Below, one piece after another: positions 55,974 through 63,631 of a stretch of DNA of 64,000 nt. The DNA lies in contig NC_020453.1 of NCBI RefSeq assembly GCF_000344805.1, positions 2,046,001 to 2,110,000 on the forward strand, given 5' to 3'. The first letter of the stretch is position 1; the number at the start of each line of letters is the position of its first letter. The notes under the pieces are model-generated. The model saw only the letters and a program-made list of their open reading frames with translations, did not search any database and was not told the DNA's origin. The stretch comes from Bradyrhizobium oligotrophicum S58 (lineage in GTDB: Bacteria; Pseudomonadota; Alphaproteobacteria; Rhizobiales; Xanthobacteraceae). The position numbers and the translations under genes were made by a program.

Positions 55974-56899
55974 AGCACGATCTCCATCCCTTCGGCGGGG
56001 ATTTCCCATCCCTCGCGTTCTAATGCTTGCCGCTCGGGTGAGGCGTGCAGCCACGCCGGATTGGAGTTGTTGATGTGCAGGAAGATCTTCCTGCCGATCG
56101 CGAGGTCCGAGAGCTGCTTGATTGCGCCGCTTTCTCCGGACATCGCGATATGTCCCATGCTCTGCCCGGTCTTGTTGCCGAGTCCGGCCTGGATCATCTC
56201 GTCGTCGCGCCACACCGTGCCGTCGAACAGCACCAGCGGCGCGCCTTTCAATCTCGTTCTCAAGTCGTCGTCCACGTTCGCGCAGGCGGCGATGACGTAG
56301 CAATATTGGCCGCTCGCCAGATCTGCGATCTTCAGGCCCAGCGTGTCACCGGTCGACGAACTGCCGCCGGGATGCTGCCTGTCGCGCAGATACCAGGCGC
56401 TGGTTCCGGACACCGCGAACGCCGTGATCTCCAGGCCCGAAGCCGAACCGTCCTGGAGTTGCGGCCGGAACGGCGCATCGATCTCGATCGGCAGGCGCTT
56501 GACGGTCTCGTCCTTCAACACATCGAAGATGTTGTTCGATCTGAGGATCGCAAGCACCTTGGGATGCGCATGGATCGAAAATGGTGAGCTCTCGCGCATC
56601 GACAACAGCCCGGTGATCGCGTCGATCTCGCCATTGGTCAGGATCACGCCGGCGATCGGGCTGTGGCGCAGGGCCCCTCGCTTCGGATGCAATTGCGGCG
56701 TGCGGGTGACCTGCTGGCGCAGATCGGGCGAGGCGTTGACCAGGAACCAGTTCGCGCCGTCGGCGCTGACCGCGACCGAGGCCTGGCTGTTGCTGATCTC
56801 AGGATGATCGGCGCGCGCAGCGCGGCAAATGTTGCAGCCGCAATTCCATTGCGGCACTCCACCGCCCGCGGCGGCGCCCAGGACGACGATGCGAAGCAT
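55970..56899 (-). CDS. pqqB: PQQ biosynthesis metallo-beta-lactamase-fold protein
   Basis: A 309-residue protein of the PqqB family, now regarded as an iron-dependent hydroxylase acting on the Glu-Tyr intermediate. The N-terminus RIVVLGAAAGGGVPQWNC and the CGCNICRAA zinc-site cysteines are diagnostic. Later conserved segments include VILTNGEIDAITG and GHIAMSGESGA. It lies 227 bases after pqqA, a gap that carries a hairpin, and overlaps pqqC by four bases. Confidence 0.95.
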   Translation of the reverse strand: MLRIVVLGAAAGGGVPQWNCGCNICRAARADHPEISNSQASVAVSADGANWFLVNASPDLRQQVTRTPQLHPKRGALRHSPIAGVILTNGEIDAITGLLSMRESSPFSIHAHPKVLAILRSNNIFDVLKDETVKRLPIEIDAPFRPQLQDGSASGLEITAFAVSGTSAWYLRDRQHPGGSSSTGDTLGLKIADLASGQYCYVIAACANVDDDLRTRLKGAPLVLFDGTVWRDDEMIQAGLGNKTGQSMGHIAMSGESGAIKQLSDLAIGRKIFLHINNSNPAWLHASPERQALEREGWEIPAEGMEIVL

Positions 56900-57086
56900 G
56901 AGCCGTCTCCTGGAATTCAGCTGTGGTGGCGCACGCGATTACCAGCGGCAGGATGACCAACAGTCAGGACGAGGCGAGATGACCGTCAGGTCAAGAACCG
57001 GCAGGTCAAAGAGGTGACGAGGGTGGACATCGGACCAGCGTACGGGCTGGCACATACGCGATCGCTGATCCCCACCCTCAAGCGTC

Positions 57087-57115
57087 GACGTCCTGATCGG
57101 CGAGACCGGGACGTC
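57087..57115 (-). promoter_or_regulatory. Hairpin between pqqA and pqqB
   Basis: GACGTCC (57087-57093) pairs perfectly with GGACGTC (57109-57115). On the minus strand it starts 12 bases after the pqqA stop and is not followed by a T-run. It could be an attenuator or an RNA-stabilising/processing site that allows the peptide PqqA to be made in excess over the enzymes. Confidence 0.55.
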
Positions 57116-57126
57116 ACACCCGCGAA

Positions 57127-57207
57127 TTATTTGCGGGCCGCGCAGGCATACATGTTGATTTCCATGCCGACCGGCACTTCAACGATCTTCGGTGCTTTCC
57201 AGGCCAT
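57127..57207 (-). CDS. pqqA: PQQ precursor peptide, 26 aa
   Basis: Hand-translated; too short for routine gene calling. The peptide is MAWKAPKIVEVPVG followed by MEINMYACAARK. Glu16 and Tyr20, three residues apart, are the two amino acids that become PQQ. The ATG at 57205-57207 has GGAGAGG six bases upstream. It heads the minus-strand operon pqqA-B-C-D-E-pip and is followed by a hairpin. Confidence 0.97.
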   Translation of the reverse strand: MAWKAPKIVEVPVGMEINMYACAARK

Positions 57208-57512
57208 TGTCCTCTCCTTCAAGATGGGACGGTTATCGTCCTCAGCATTAAACTACCGTGCTACGAAAAGTTCGCCAGTGGAATCTTTTTGTTTGAGCCT
57301 CTCAGGCCTGTTTATTGCAGTGCGAAGTTGCAGATGCGAGTTGCTGCCGTTTTCGTCAGATTGAGCCGCGAAAACAACGAATTCGTGATCGATGGCTTCG
57401 CAAGACCGTTCAATTCGGTCCCTAGCTTGGGGGACTGAGCGGACCGGATAAAGCAGTCGTGAGATGTTCGAGACTTCAAAACCCCAGCGCGCGACCCCAT
57501 TGGAAGCTGATG
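57208..57512. other. Divergent intergenic region between pqqA and the DUF6894 gene
   Basis: 305 bases. It must hold the pqq promoter and that of the DUF6894 gene. I find A/T-rich stretches but no -35/-10 pair or EcfG box that I would defend. Confidence 0.5.
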
Positions 57513-57770
57513 ATGCCTAGATATTTCTTCAACACACGGATCGGCGAGGAACTGGTCTCCGACACCGACGGCGAGCTGCTGCGAAACCCCGACCGCGCCT
57601 GGGAAGTGGCGCGCGACATGATCAAGGAACTGCTGCGCACCGAAGGTGGCAACGCGGCGCTGATGACGGCCGTCATCGAGGTCACCGACGAGGAGGGCGA
57701 GATCGTGCTGGAGTTCCCGTTCTCCGAAGCGATCTTCAACATGACGGCGCAGTCGATGACGCGCCATTGA
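57513..57770 (+). CDS. DUF6894 small protein, 85 aa
   Basis: Starts MPRYFFNTRIGEELVSDTDGE and contains WEVARDMIKELL, typical of a very common rhizobial small-protein family now called DUF6894, of unknown function. It appears soluble and acidic. Two adjacent ATG codons (57510 and 57513) are both possible; I take the second because family members begin MPRYFF. GGAAG lies upstream. Divergent from pqqA, monocistronic, followed by a perfect hairpin. Confidence 0.8.
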   Translation: MPRYFFNTRIGEELVSDTDGELLRNPDRAWEVARDMIKELLRTEGGNAALMTAVIEVTDEEGEIVLEFPFSEAIFNMTAQSMTRH

Positions 57771-57775
57771 GCGCA

Positions 57776-57795
57776 GAGCGGCGGTGTCGCCGCTC
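57776..57795. terminator. Hairpin between DUF6894 and truncated haemoglobin genes
   Basis: GAGCGGCG (57776-57783) and CGCCGCTC (57788-57795) form a perfect eight-pair stem with a GTGT loop, placed between two convergent genes 41 bases apart. No T-run. Confidence 0.6.
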
Positions 57796-57811
57796 CTCGG
57801 CCGCGTGCGAG

Positions 57812-58246
57812 TCAGATCGAATGACGGGGGCGCACCAGGTCGCCGCGCGTGCTGGCGATGGCCATCTCGAAGCTGTCGGCGATGCGGCGGGCGCGGATGA
57901 TGAAGAGTTCGGCGAGCTCCGGCGCGAACAGGTCGCGCACCGTGGCTTCGAACAGCTGCAGCCAGCGGTCGAAATGCGGCCCCTGCAGCGACAACAGCAG
58001 ATGCGGCCGCATCGGCGCGCCGGTGTAGCGGCCTGTCTTGAGGAACATCGACGACCAGAAATCGCTGATCCGGCCGATATGTTCGTCCCAGTCCTCGACG
58101 GCGCGGTTGAAGATCGGGCCGATCAGTTCGTCCTCCCGAGCCCGTCCGTAGAACGTCTGCACGAGCAGGCGGATGGAGGCCTCGTCGAGTTCCGGATGTT
58201 GAACTGCAAGGGGATGACGATCGGGCTGGGCGGCAGGGCTATTCAT
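57812..58246 (-). CDS. Group III truncated haemoglobin
   Basis: A 144-residue globin with the group III pattern: TFYGR with Tyr33 (B10), DFWSSMFLKTGRYTG (residues 62-76), and HFDRWL with the proximal haem ligand His91 and Trp95. Group III proteins bind oxygen and NO, and in Campylobacter protect against nitrosative stress or aid micro-oxic respiration. An extension of about 20 residues precedes the globin fold. TATATA lies about seven bases upstream of the ATG with no Shine-Dalgarno sequence, suggesting a very short or absent leader. Monocistronic. Confidence 0.92.
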   Translation of the reverse strand: MNSPAAQPDRHPLAVQHPELDEASIRLLVQTFYGRAREDELIGPIFNRAVEDWDEHIGRISDFWSSMFLKTGRYTGAPMRPHLLLSLQGPHFDRWLQLFEATVRDLFAPELAELFIIRARRIADSFEMAIASTRGDLVRPRHSI

Positions 58247-58327
58247 GGCGCTGTATATAGGAGCTGATAGCGCCGATGGAAACGTCGAGGCCGCCGCTCA
58301 TGATCTTGCGACGGCCCCGTCGGCCGG

Positions 58328-59434
58328 TCATGGCAGGCTGACGAATTCCACCCAGTTCGGCTTCTTGCCGACGGCATAGGATTTCAGCTTCTCCAGCGCG
58401 CCGCTGGCGGCATCGATCCGGTAGACGGTCATGCCGTTCGACACTTCGCCAACGGCGGCCAGGTAGCGGCCGGTGGGATCGATGTTGAAGCCGCGCGGCT
58501 GGGTCTCGGTCGGCACGCTGCCGATCAGCGTCAGGCGTCCGCTCGCCGCATCGATCTTGAAGGCAGCCAGCGTGTGCGAGCCGCGCTCGGAGGCGTAGAG
58601 GAACTGGCCATCCGGCGTCGCATGCAGGTCGGCCGCCCAGGGCTTGCCGGAGAAGCCTGAGGGCAGGGTCGTAGTCCGCTGCTGCTCGCTCCAGGCGCCG
58701 TTGTCGGCATCATAGGCATAGACGGCGAGATCGGCGTTGAGCTCGTGCAGGAGATAGATGAACTTGCCGTTCGGGTGGAAGATGAAGTGGCGCGGCCCTG
58801 ATTTCTCCGGCGTCTTCACCGTCAGCGCCTCCTTTGCCGTGAGCGTCCCGGTCGCGGCATCGAAGGCGAAGCCGAGCACCTGGTCGGAGCCGAGATTGGT
58901 CGCGAACACGAAGCGGTTGTCGGGCGAGGGCAGGAAGGCATGGGCGTTCAACCCGGTCGGGATCACCTGGCTAGGTGCGGCGACCACGCCATTGGCCTGG
59001 ACCGGATTCACCGCGACCTTGTTGCCGCCATAGGAGGCGCTGAACAGCACCTTGCCGGTGCGGTCGAAGGCGATGTTGGCCATGCTGTCGGCGAGCGGGC
59101 CGTTGCCGATATGGCTGAGCTGGCCGGTCTTGGCATCGATCGCAAAGCTCTCGGCGACGAACGGCTGCGAGCGGATGCCTGCGATCAGCACGCGCTTGTC
59201 CGGGCTGACGGCGAGCGGGGTCGACGAGCCCGGCTTCTCGATGCCGACGAAGGCGGCGGTCTGCACCGGGACCATCTCGCCGGTGGCGGCATCGAATTTG
59301 AACACGCTGATGTCGTTGCTGTCGGCGTTGCCGACATAGGCGAAAGTCTCGGCATGGCCTGCGCGCGGCGCGAGGCTGGCAGCAGCTGCGGCCAAAACAA
59401 GTGATACGGCCATGACGGTGCCCGATCTGATCAT
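58328..59434 (-). CDS. Secreted seven-bladed beta-propeller lactonase-family protein
   Basis: A 368-residue protein with a Sec signal peptide (residues 1-28, cleavage after GHA) and repeated blades of the form FxFDAATGxL, DAKTGQL and DAASGRL, as in the YbhE-type 6-phosphogluconolactonase/lactonase family. Periplasmic location makes a phosphorylated substrate unlikely; a sugar lactone or an undefined ligand is more probable. It is monocistronic. An inverted repeat lies 87 bases upstream of the start. It is a second exported propeller lactonase in this window, unrelated in family to the one at 1797. Confidence 0.85.
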   Translation of the reverse strand: MIRSGTVMAVSLVLAAAAASLAPRAGHAETFAYVGNADSNDISVFKFDAATGEMVPVQTAAFVGIEKPGSSTPLAVSPDKRVLIAGIRSQPFVAESFAIDAKTGQLSHIGNGPLADSMANIAFDRTGKVLFSASYGGNKVAVNPVQANGVVAAPSQVIPTGLNAHAFLPSPDNRFVFATNLGSDQVLGFAFDAATGTLTAKEALTVKTPEKSGPRHFIFHPNGKFIYLLHELNADLAVYAYDADNGAWSEQQRTTTLPSGFSGKPWAADLHATPDGQFLYASERGSHTLAAFKIDAASGRLTLIGSVPTETQPRGFNIDPTGRYLAAVGEVSNGMTVYRIDAASGALEKLKSYAVGKKPNWVEFVSLP

Positions 59435-59520
59435 GTGGTTTCCCCCTTTGTGATGTTCTTGCTTGAGGTCTTAAAGTTGATTGCGAGGCTTGGCCAAGCC
59501 TGATTCCGGATCGATCGATG

Positions 59521-59540
59521 CAGGATCGGTATTGATCCTG
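59521..59540. promoter_or_regulatory. Inverted repeat upstream of the propeller lactonase gene
   Basis: CAGGATC-GGTATT-GATCCTG, seven perfect pairs around six bases, 87 bases ahead of the start. Size and symmetry fit a dimeric repressor site; no regulator gene is adjacent. Confidence 0.4.
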
Positions 59541-59562
59541 CGGTCGTCGCTTGCAGCATCCC

Positions 59563-59612
59563 GGCCTCATGGTTCGAGACGCCCCGCCTGCGGCGGGCGT
59601 CTCGAAGGACGG
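59563..59612. repeat. Palindromic repeat, family B copy 4 (half element)
   Basis: GGCCTCATGGTTCGAGACGCCCCGCC...GGCGGGCGTCTCGAAGGAC: one hairpin of the family B composite. Confidence 0.8.
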
Positions 59613-59750
59613 CCGCGGCATGACTGCTCCGCACGAAGAGCGTGAGGCGTAGGCCAGTCGGACCGCGCTTGTGCATGGCCACCTCGCCTGGCGCGGCTTT
59701 CTCCGTGCTCTCCGTCGCGCTAAGAACGCGGAGTCACCACGGAGTTCCCC

Positions 59751-61142
59751 ATGACCGATCTCTGGCGCCTGCCGGCGGCCGACCTCGCCGCCCTCATCAA
59801 GTCCAAGCAGGTCTCCGCCCGCGAGGCCGCGACCGCGGCGCTGGCCCGGCTCGATCAGGTCAACCCGGCGATCAACGCCGTGATCGACCACCGTCCTGAG
59901 GACGTGCTGCAGCAGGCCGACACCATCGACGCAAAGCTGGCGCGTGGCGAGGACCCCGGGCCGCTCGCCGGCGTGCCGGTGACGATCAAGGTCAATGTCG
60001 ACCAGGCCGGCTTCGCCACCACCAACGGCCTCAAGCTGCAGAAGGACGCCATCGCCTCAGTGCACAATCCGGTCGTCAACAACTTCGTCAAGGCGGGCGC
60101 CGTGCTGCTCGGCCGCACCAATACGCCTGCGGTGTCCTATCGCTGGTTCACCAGCAACCTCATTCACGGCCACACCAAGAACCCGCGCGACCCTGGGATC
60201 ACGCCTGGCGGCTCGTCTGGGGGCGCCGGCTCGGCGACGGCGGCCGGCATCGGTCACATCGGCCACGGCACCGACATCGCGGGCTCGGTGCGCTATCCGG
60301 CCTATGCCTGCGGCATCCACGGCCTGCGCCCGACGGTCGGCCGCATCCCCGCCTTCAACACCTGCTTGCCGGAGCGCCCGATCGGCCCGCAGATCAGCGC
60401 CGTCTCCGGCCCGCTGGCCCGCACCGTCAACGACGTCAGGATCGCGCTGGCGGCGATGTCCGCGCGCGACGTCCGCGATGTCTGGTGGATGCCGGTGCCG
60501 CTGGAAGGGCCGCCCCTCCCGAAACGCGTCACGCTCTGCGTCAACCCGGACGGCCTCAATCCCGTGCCAGAGGTGGTCGCTGCCTTGCGCGATGCCGCCA
60601 AGCGCCTCGAGGCCGCCGGCTGGATAGTCGAGGAGGTCCAGGACACGCCGCCGATGCAGGAGGCCGCATTGCTGCAGACCCGGCTGTGGCTCGGCGACGG
60701 CTACGAGGCGCAGCTCGCGGCGGCCGAGACGGAGGGCGATCCCGGCGCGCTCGCCTGCCTGCGCGGCGTCAGTGACAAGGTACATCCGTTCGATCTCTCG
60801 GCGACCTTGGCGCGGCGCGCCGCGCTGACGCGGCAGTGGCTGCTGTTCATGGAGCAGCACCCGCTGCTGCTGCTGCCGGTGTCGGGCATGCTGCCGTTCG
60901 CCGACCAGCTCGACCGCAAGGACGAGGAGTCCTTCCAGCAGGTCTGGCACGCCCAGCTGACGCAGATCGCAATCCCGTTCTTCGGCCTGCCGGGCCTCGT
61001 GGTCTCGACCGGCATGGTCGGCCGCATTCCCGTCGGCGTCCAGCTGGTCGGCCAGCGTTTTCGCGAAGACATGTGCCTCGCCGCGGGCGAGGCGATCGAG
61101 GCTGGCGGCACGCCGCCATCGCCGATTGATCCGGTGGTCTGA
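59751..61142 (+). CDS. Amidase-signature family hydrolase
   Basis: A 463-residue hydrolase of carboxamides. The Ser-cisSer-Lys triad is visible: Lys80 in VTIKVN, the cis-Ser in GGSSGG (residues 153-158), and the nucleophile Ser179 in TDIAGSVRYPA, where the usual GGS is AGS. No signal peptide. It begins MTDLWRLPAADLAALIKSKQ with GGAG upstream. The stop overlaps the glutathione peroxidase start by one base (TGATG). The substrate is unknown; the family ranges from aryl amides to GatA, but with no gatB/C nearby a stand-alone amidase is most likely. Confidence 0.9.
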   Translation: MTDLWRLPAADLAALIKSKQVSAREAATAALARLDQVNPAINAVIDHRPEDVLQQADTIDAKLARGEDPGPLAGVPVTIKVNVDQAGFATTNGLKLQKDAIASVHNPVVNNFVKAGAVLLGRTNTPAVSYRWFTSNLIHGHTKNPRDPGITPGGSSGGAGSATAAGIGHIGHGTDIAGSVRYPAYACGIHGLRPTVGRIPAFNTCLPERPIGPQISAVSGPLARTVNDVRIALAAMSARDVRDVWWMPVPLEGPPLPKRVTLCVNPDGLNPVPEVVAALRDAAKRLEAAGWIVEEVQDTPPMQEAALLQTRLWLGDGYEAQLAAAETEGDPGALACLRGVSDKVHPFDLSATLARRAALTRQWLLFMEQHPLLLLPVSGMLPFADQLDRKDEESFQQVWHAQLTQIAIPFFGLPGLVVSTGMVGRIPVGVQLVGQRFREDMCLAAGEAIEAGGTPPSPIDPVV

Positions 61143-61618
61143 TGGCCAGCATCTACGATTTCACCGCAACCTCGCTGTCCGGCGAGGAGGTGCCGCTGAA
61201 GCGGTTCGAGGGGCAGGTGCTGCTGATCGTCAATACCGCCAGCGCCTGCGGTTTCACGCCGCAATATCGCGGCCTCGAGGCGCTGCACCGGGCCTATGCT
61301 GACAGGGGCTTTGCCGTGCTCGGATTTCCCTGTAACCAGTTCGGCGCCCAGGAGCCCGGCACGGCGGAGGAGATCGGCGCGTTCTGCGCCGGCAAATACG
61401 ACGTCACCTTCCCGCTGTTTGCGAAGATCGACGTCAACGGCGCCGACGCGCATCCGCTGTACCGGTTCCTGAAGGGCGAGAAGACGGGCCTGTTGGGCTC
61501 GGCGATCAAGTGGAATTTCACCAAATTCCTGGTCGATCGCACCGGTCACGTGGTGTCGCGCCATGCGCCGACCACCACGCCCGAGGCGTTGAAGAAAGAC
61601 ATCGAGGCATTGCTGTGA
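61142..61618 (+). CDS. Glutathione/thioredoxin peroxidase (GPx family, Cys type)
   Basis: Reduces hydroperoxides in the cytoplasm. The 158-residue protein has NTASACGFTPQY with peroxidatic Cys36, GFPCNQFGAQEPG with the Gln and second Cys region, and KWNFTKFLVDR with the catalytic Trp-Asn. As a Cys form it probably uses thioredoxin as well as glutathione. Co-transcribed between the amidase and DUF3297 genes with overlaps at both ends. Confidence 0.94.
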   Translation: MASIYDFTATSLSGEEVPLKRFEGQVLLIVNTASACGFTPQYRGLEALHRAYADRGFAVLGFPCNQFGAQEPGTAEEIGAFCAGKYDVTFPLFAKIDVNGADAHPLYRFLKGEKTGLLGSAIKWNFTKFLVDRTGHVVSRHAPTTTPEALKKDIEALL

Positions 61619-61863
61619 GCGACAACGAGACAACCCCATTCCCCGACCGCCTGTCGGTCGATCCGAAGAGCCCCTATTACAATGCGGAGATCCTGTCGCG
61701 CGACGTCGGCATCCGCTTCAAGGGCGCCGAGAAGACCAATGTCGAGGAATATTGCATCAGCGAAGGCTGGATCCGCGTCACCGCCGGCACCGCCAAGGAC
61801 CGCCACGGCAACCCGCTGACCATCAAGGTCCACGGCCCGGTCGAGCCGTATTTCAAGGATTGA
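61615..61863 (+). CDS. DUF3297 small protein, 82 aa
   Basis: Family recognised from PFPDRLSVDPKSPYYN, RDVGIRFKGAEKTNVEEYC and the ending GNPLTIKVHGPVEPYF. Function unknown; widespread in Proteobacteria. The GTG start at 61615 overlaps the peroxidase stop (GTGA), fixing the beginning. Soluble. Its coupling to a peroxidase may hint at an oxidative-stress link, without direct evidence. Confidence 0.88.
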   Translation: MSDNETTPFPDRLSVDPKSPYYNAEILSRDVGIRFKGAEKTNVEEYCISEGWIRVTAGTAKDRHGNPLTIKVHGPVEPYFKD

Positions 61864-61997
61864 GGGCAGGGCGCGCCATCGCGTGCGCCCCCTGTGCCGA
61901 ATGCGTCGGCGGTCTGCCTCTCCCAGGCTCGTCGTCATCGCTAGCCACCCGGTCCGCGCGAAGCGCGGCCGGATGACAGGCTCCGCGACGCGATCCA

Positions 61998-62051
61998 GGG
62001 CCGCGCAAGGACTCTGGATTGCGTCGCTCCGCCGCTCCGCTCGCAATAATG
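61998..62051. repeat. Palindromic repeat, family A (decayed copy)
   Basis: CCAGGGCCGCGCAAGGACTCTGGATTGCGTCG...CGCTCGCAATAATG keeps the right arm of family A but the left arm has diverged and the terminal GACG has changed. Confidence 0.5.
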
Positions 62052-62052
62052 C

Positions 62053-62068
62053 GGAACGAGCTCGTTCC
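62053..62068. promoter_or_regulatory. Perfect 16-base palindrome
   Basis: GGAACGAGCTCGTTCC reads identically on both strands. It is about 340 bases before the membrane-protein gene and next to two repeat elements, so it may be part of a repeat instead of an operator. Confidence 0.3.
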
Positions 62069-62077
62069 ACCCCAGCT

Positions 62078-62178
62078 GTCATCGTCCGCGAAAGCGGACG
62101 ATCCAGTATTCCAGAGGCCGCGGTGATGAACCGAGAGGCCGCGGCGTGCTGGATTCCCCGCTTTCGCGGGGGAATGAC
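62078..62178. repeat. Palindromic repeat with GTCAT/ATGAC ends
   Basis: GTCATCGTCCGCGAAAGCGG...CCAGTATTCCAG and CTGGATTCCCCGCTTTCGCGGGGGAATGAC: nested inverted arms, around 100 bases, distinct from families A-F in the arms but similar in plan. Confidence 0.75.
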
Positions 62179-62254
62179 ACTGAGGATGCCGGGCGTGCTC
62201 GGCCTCACGAACATGGTGGACCGCCGCGACGGTTAGCCCAGTTCGCTCCTAAAA

Positions 62255-62291
62255 TTGAGCGACGCTCAAAAATATCTTGAACGCCGCTCAA
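62255..62291. promoter_or_regulatory. Tandem operator-like palindromes
   Basis: TTGAGCG-A-CGCTCAA (62255-62269) is a perfect 15-base palindrome, and TTGAACG-C-CGCTCAA (62277-62291) is a second copy with one changed base. Start-to-start distance is 22 bases, about two helical turns. The pattern fits two dimers of a TetR- or MarR-like repressor. Confidence 0.65.
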
Positions 62292-62304
62292 GTTCCGCTA
62301 CACT
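62277..62304 (+). promoter_or_regulatory. Sigma-70-type promoter overlapping the second operator
   Basis: TTGAAC (62277-62282), a 16-base spacer and TACACT (62299-62304). The -35 is inside the second palindrome, so a bound repressor would block it. The next gene starts about 100 bases downstream. Confidence 0.5.
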
Positions 62305-62407
62305 CACTCTCATCTGCCACGTCGGCACCGGCTCCTGACGCGCAGCGCCCCACGGCGCTGCTGCGACCGGCCTTCGCGTGCCATGTCCGAGCGGGCCACA
62401 ATGGGTG

Positions 62408-63469
62408 ATGACGATGTCCTATTCCGACCATGACCTCCGCGCCGCCGCTGGCGCCGGCGCGATCAGTTCCGACGACCTGCAGCGGCTTCTGACGTATCTC
62501 CAAAGCCGGGTACGCGCGACCGCCGCTCCCTCGGCGAAGTTCGATGCCGCGCATCTGCTCTGGTACGCCGGCGCGCTGATCGTGATCGGCGCGATGGGCC
62601 TGTTTTCGACGGTCGCCTTCTCGCAGATGGGCGGCCGCGCGCTGACGGCCTGCGCGCTCGCCTATGCCGTGGCATTCGGCCTCGTCGGCAACCACCTCTG
62701 GCGTCGTGATCTCCGCGTCCCCGGCGGCCTCCTGATCGCCATCGCCGTCTCGATGGCGCCGCTCGCCGTCTACGGCGTGCAGGAGGAGCTCGGCTGGTGG
62801 GGCAAGTTCGGCAAGCCCGGCACGGTCCATGACTTCTACATCTGGATCAAGGGCAGCTGGCTGTTCATGGAGCTCGCCACCATCGTCGCCGGCGCGATCG
62901 CACTGCGCTTCTACCGCGTGCCCTTCATCGTCGCGATCATCTCGGTGGCGCTGTGGTTCATGTCGATGGACCTCACGCCCTGGATCTTCAACGTCAGCCA
63001 TTTCGACTGGGAGATGCGCCGCATCGTGTCGATCTGGTTCGGCCTCGGCATCCTCGTGATTGCCTGGATCGTCGACTACACCAGCGATAGCCGCGACTTC
63101 GGCTTCTGGCTGCATTTGTTCGGCTTGCTGGCCTTCTGGGGCGGCATCACGGCCACCGACGGCGCCACCGAGCTCGGCAAGGCCGTCTACTGCCTGCTGA
63201 ACGTCGGCCTGCTCGCGATCGCCGTCATCATCGTCCGCCGCGCCTACGCCGCGTTCGGCGCCATCGGCATCACCATGTATCTTGGCCATCTCGCCGACGT
63301 CGTGTTCAAGAACTCGCTGCTCTTCCCGTTCGCGCTGTCGCTGATCGGCGTCGCGGTGGTGGCAGTGGGGCTGGCGTATCACCGGAAGCAGAAGGTGATT
63401 GCGGAGTGGCTCGGGGCCAATCTGCCGCCGGCGGTGCTGCGGCTCAGGCCGCAGGAGGCGGCGGTTTAA
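62408..63469 (+). CDS. Polytopic membrane protein of unknown function, 353 aa
   Basis: A short N-terminal cytoplasmic helix region (HDLRAAAGAGAISSDDLQRLLTYLQ), somewhat like that of DUF2157 proteins, is followed by about nine or ten hydrophobic segments from LLWYAGALIVIGAMGLF to LLFPFALSLIGVAVVAVGLAY. It ends in a basic cytoplasmic tail. No transport or enzyme motif is recognisable. Possible starts are ATG 62408 and ATG 62414; a longer frame is unlikely. It is the only gene after the tandem operators and is probably inducible by an unlinked regulator. Confidence 0.75.
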   Translation: MTMSYSDHDLRAAAGAGAISSDDLQRLLTYLQSRVRATAAPSAKFDAAHLLWYAGALIVIGAMGLFSTVAFSQMGGRALTACALAYAVAFGLVGNHLWRRDLRVPGGLLIAIAVSMAPLAVYGVQEELGWWGKFGKPGTVHDFYIWIKGSWLFMELATIVAGAIALRFYRVPFIVAIISVALWFMSMDLTPWIFNVSHFDWEMRRIVSIWFGLGILVIAWIVDYTSDSRDFGFWLHLFGLLAFWGGITATDGATELGKAVYCLLNVGLLAIAVIIVRRAYAAFGAIGITMYLGHLADVVFKNSLLFPFALSLIGVAVVAVGLAYHRKQKVIAEWLGANLPPAVLRLRPQEAAV

Positions 63470-63489
63470 GGTCCTGCGCTACGACCGTG

Positions 63490-63605
63490 CTTCGAGACGC
63501 CCGCGGTTTCGGTGGGCTCCTCAGGACGAGGTTCGTATCCGCGGAAACAGCTTAATCCCTCATGGTGAGGAGCGCCGCTCGCGGCGCGTCTCGAACCATG
63601 AGGCC
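63490..63605. repeat. Palindromic repeat, family B copy 5
   Basis: CTTCGAGACGCCCGCGG...GGGCTCCTCAGGACGAGG followed by CCCTCATGGTGAGGAGCGCCGC...GTCTCGAACCATGAGG. The order of the two hairpins is reversed relative to copy 1 at 8666. Confidence 0.85.
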
Positions 63606-63631
63606 CGAGCAGTTGGCGCCTGTGTGCGGGG

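Larger units (their letters stand above)
59435..59750. other. Divergent region between propeller lactonase and amidase genes
   Basis: 316 bases without a gene. Holds a perfect inverted repeat (59521-59540) and a short family B repeat (59563-59612). Confidence 0.7.
61864..62407. other. Repeat-rich region upstream of the membrane-protein gene
   Basis: 544 bases without a supported gene. It holds a decayed family A repeat, a perfect 16-base palindrome, a further palindromic repeat, and tandem operators over a promoter. Confidence 0.75.
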
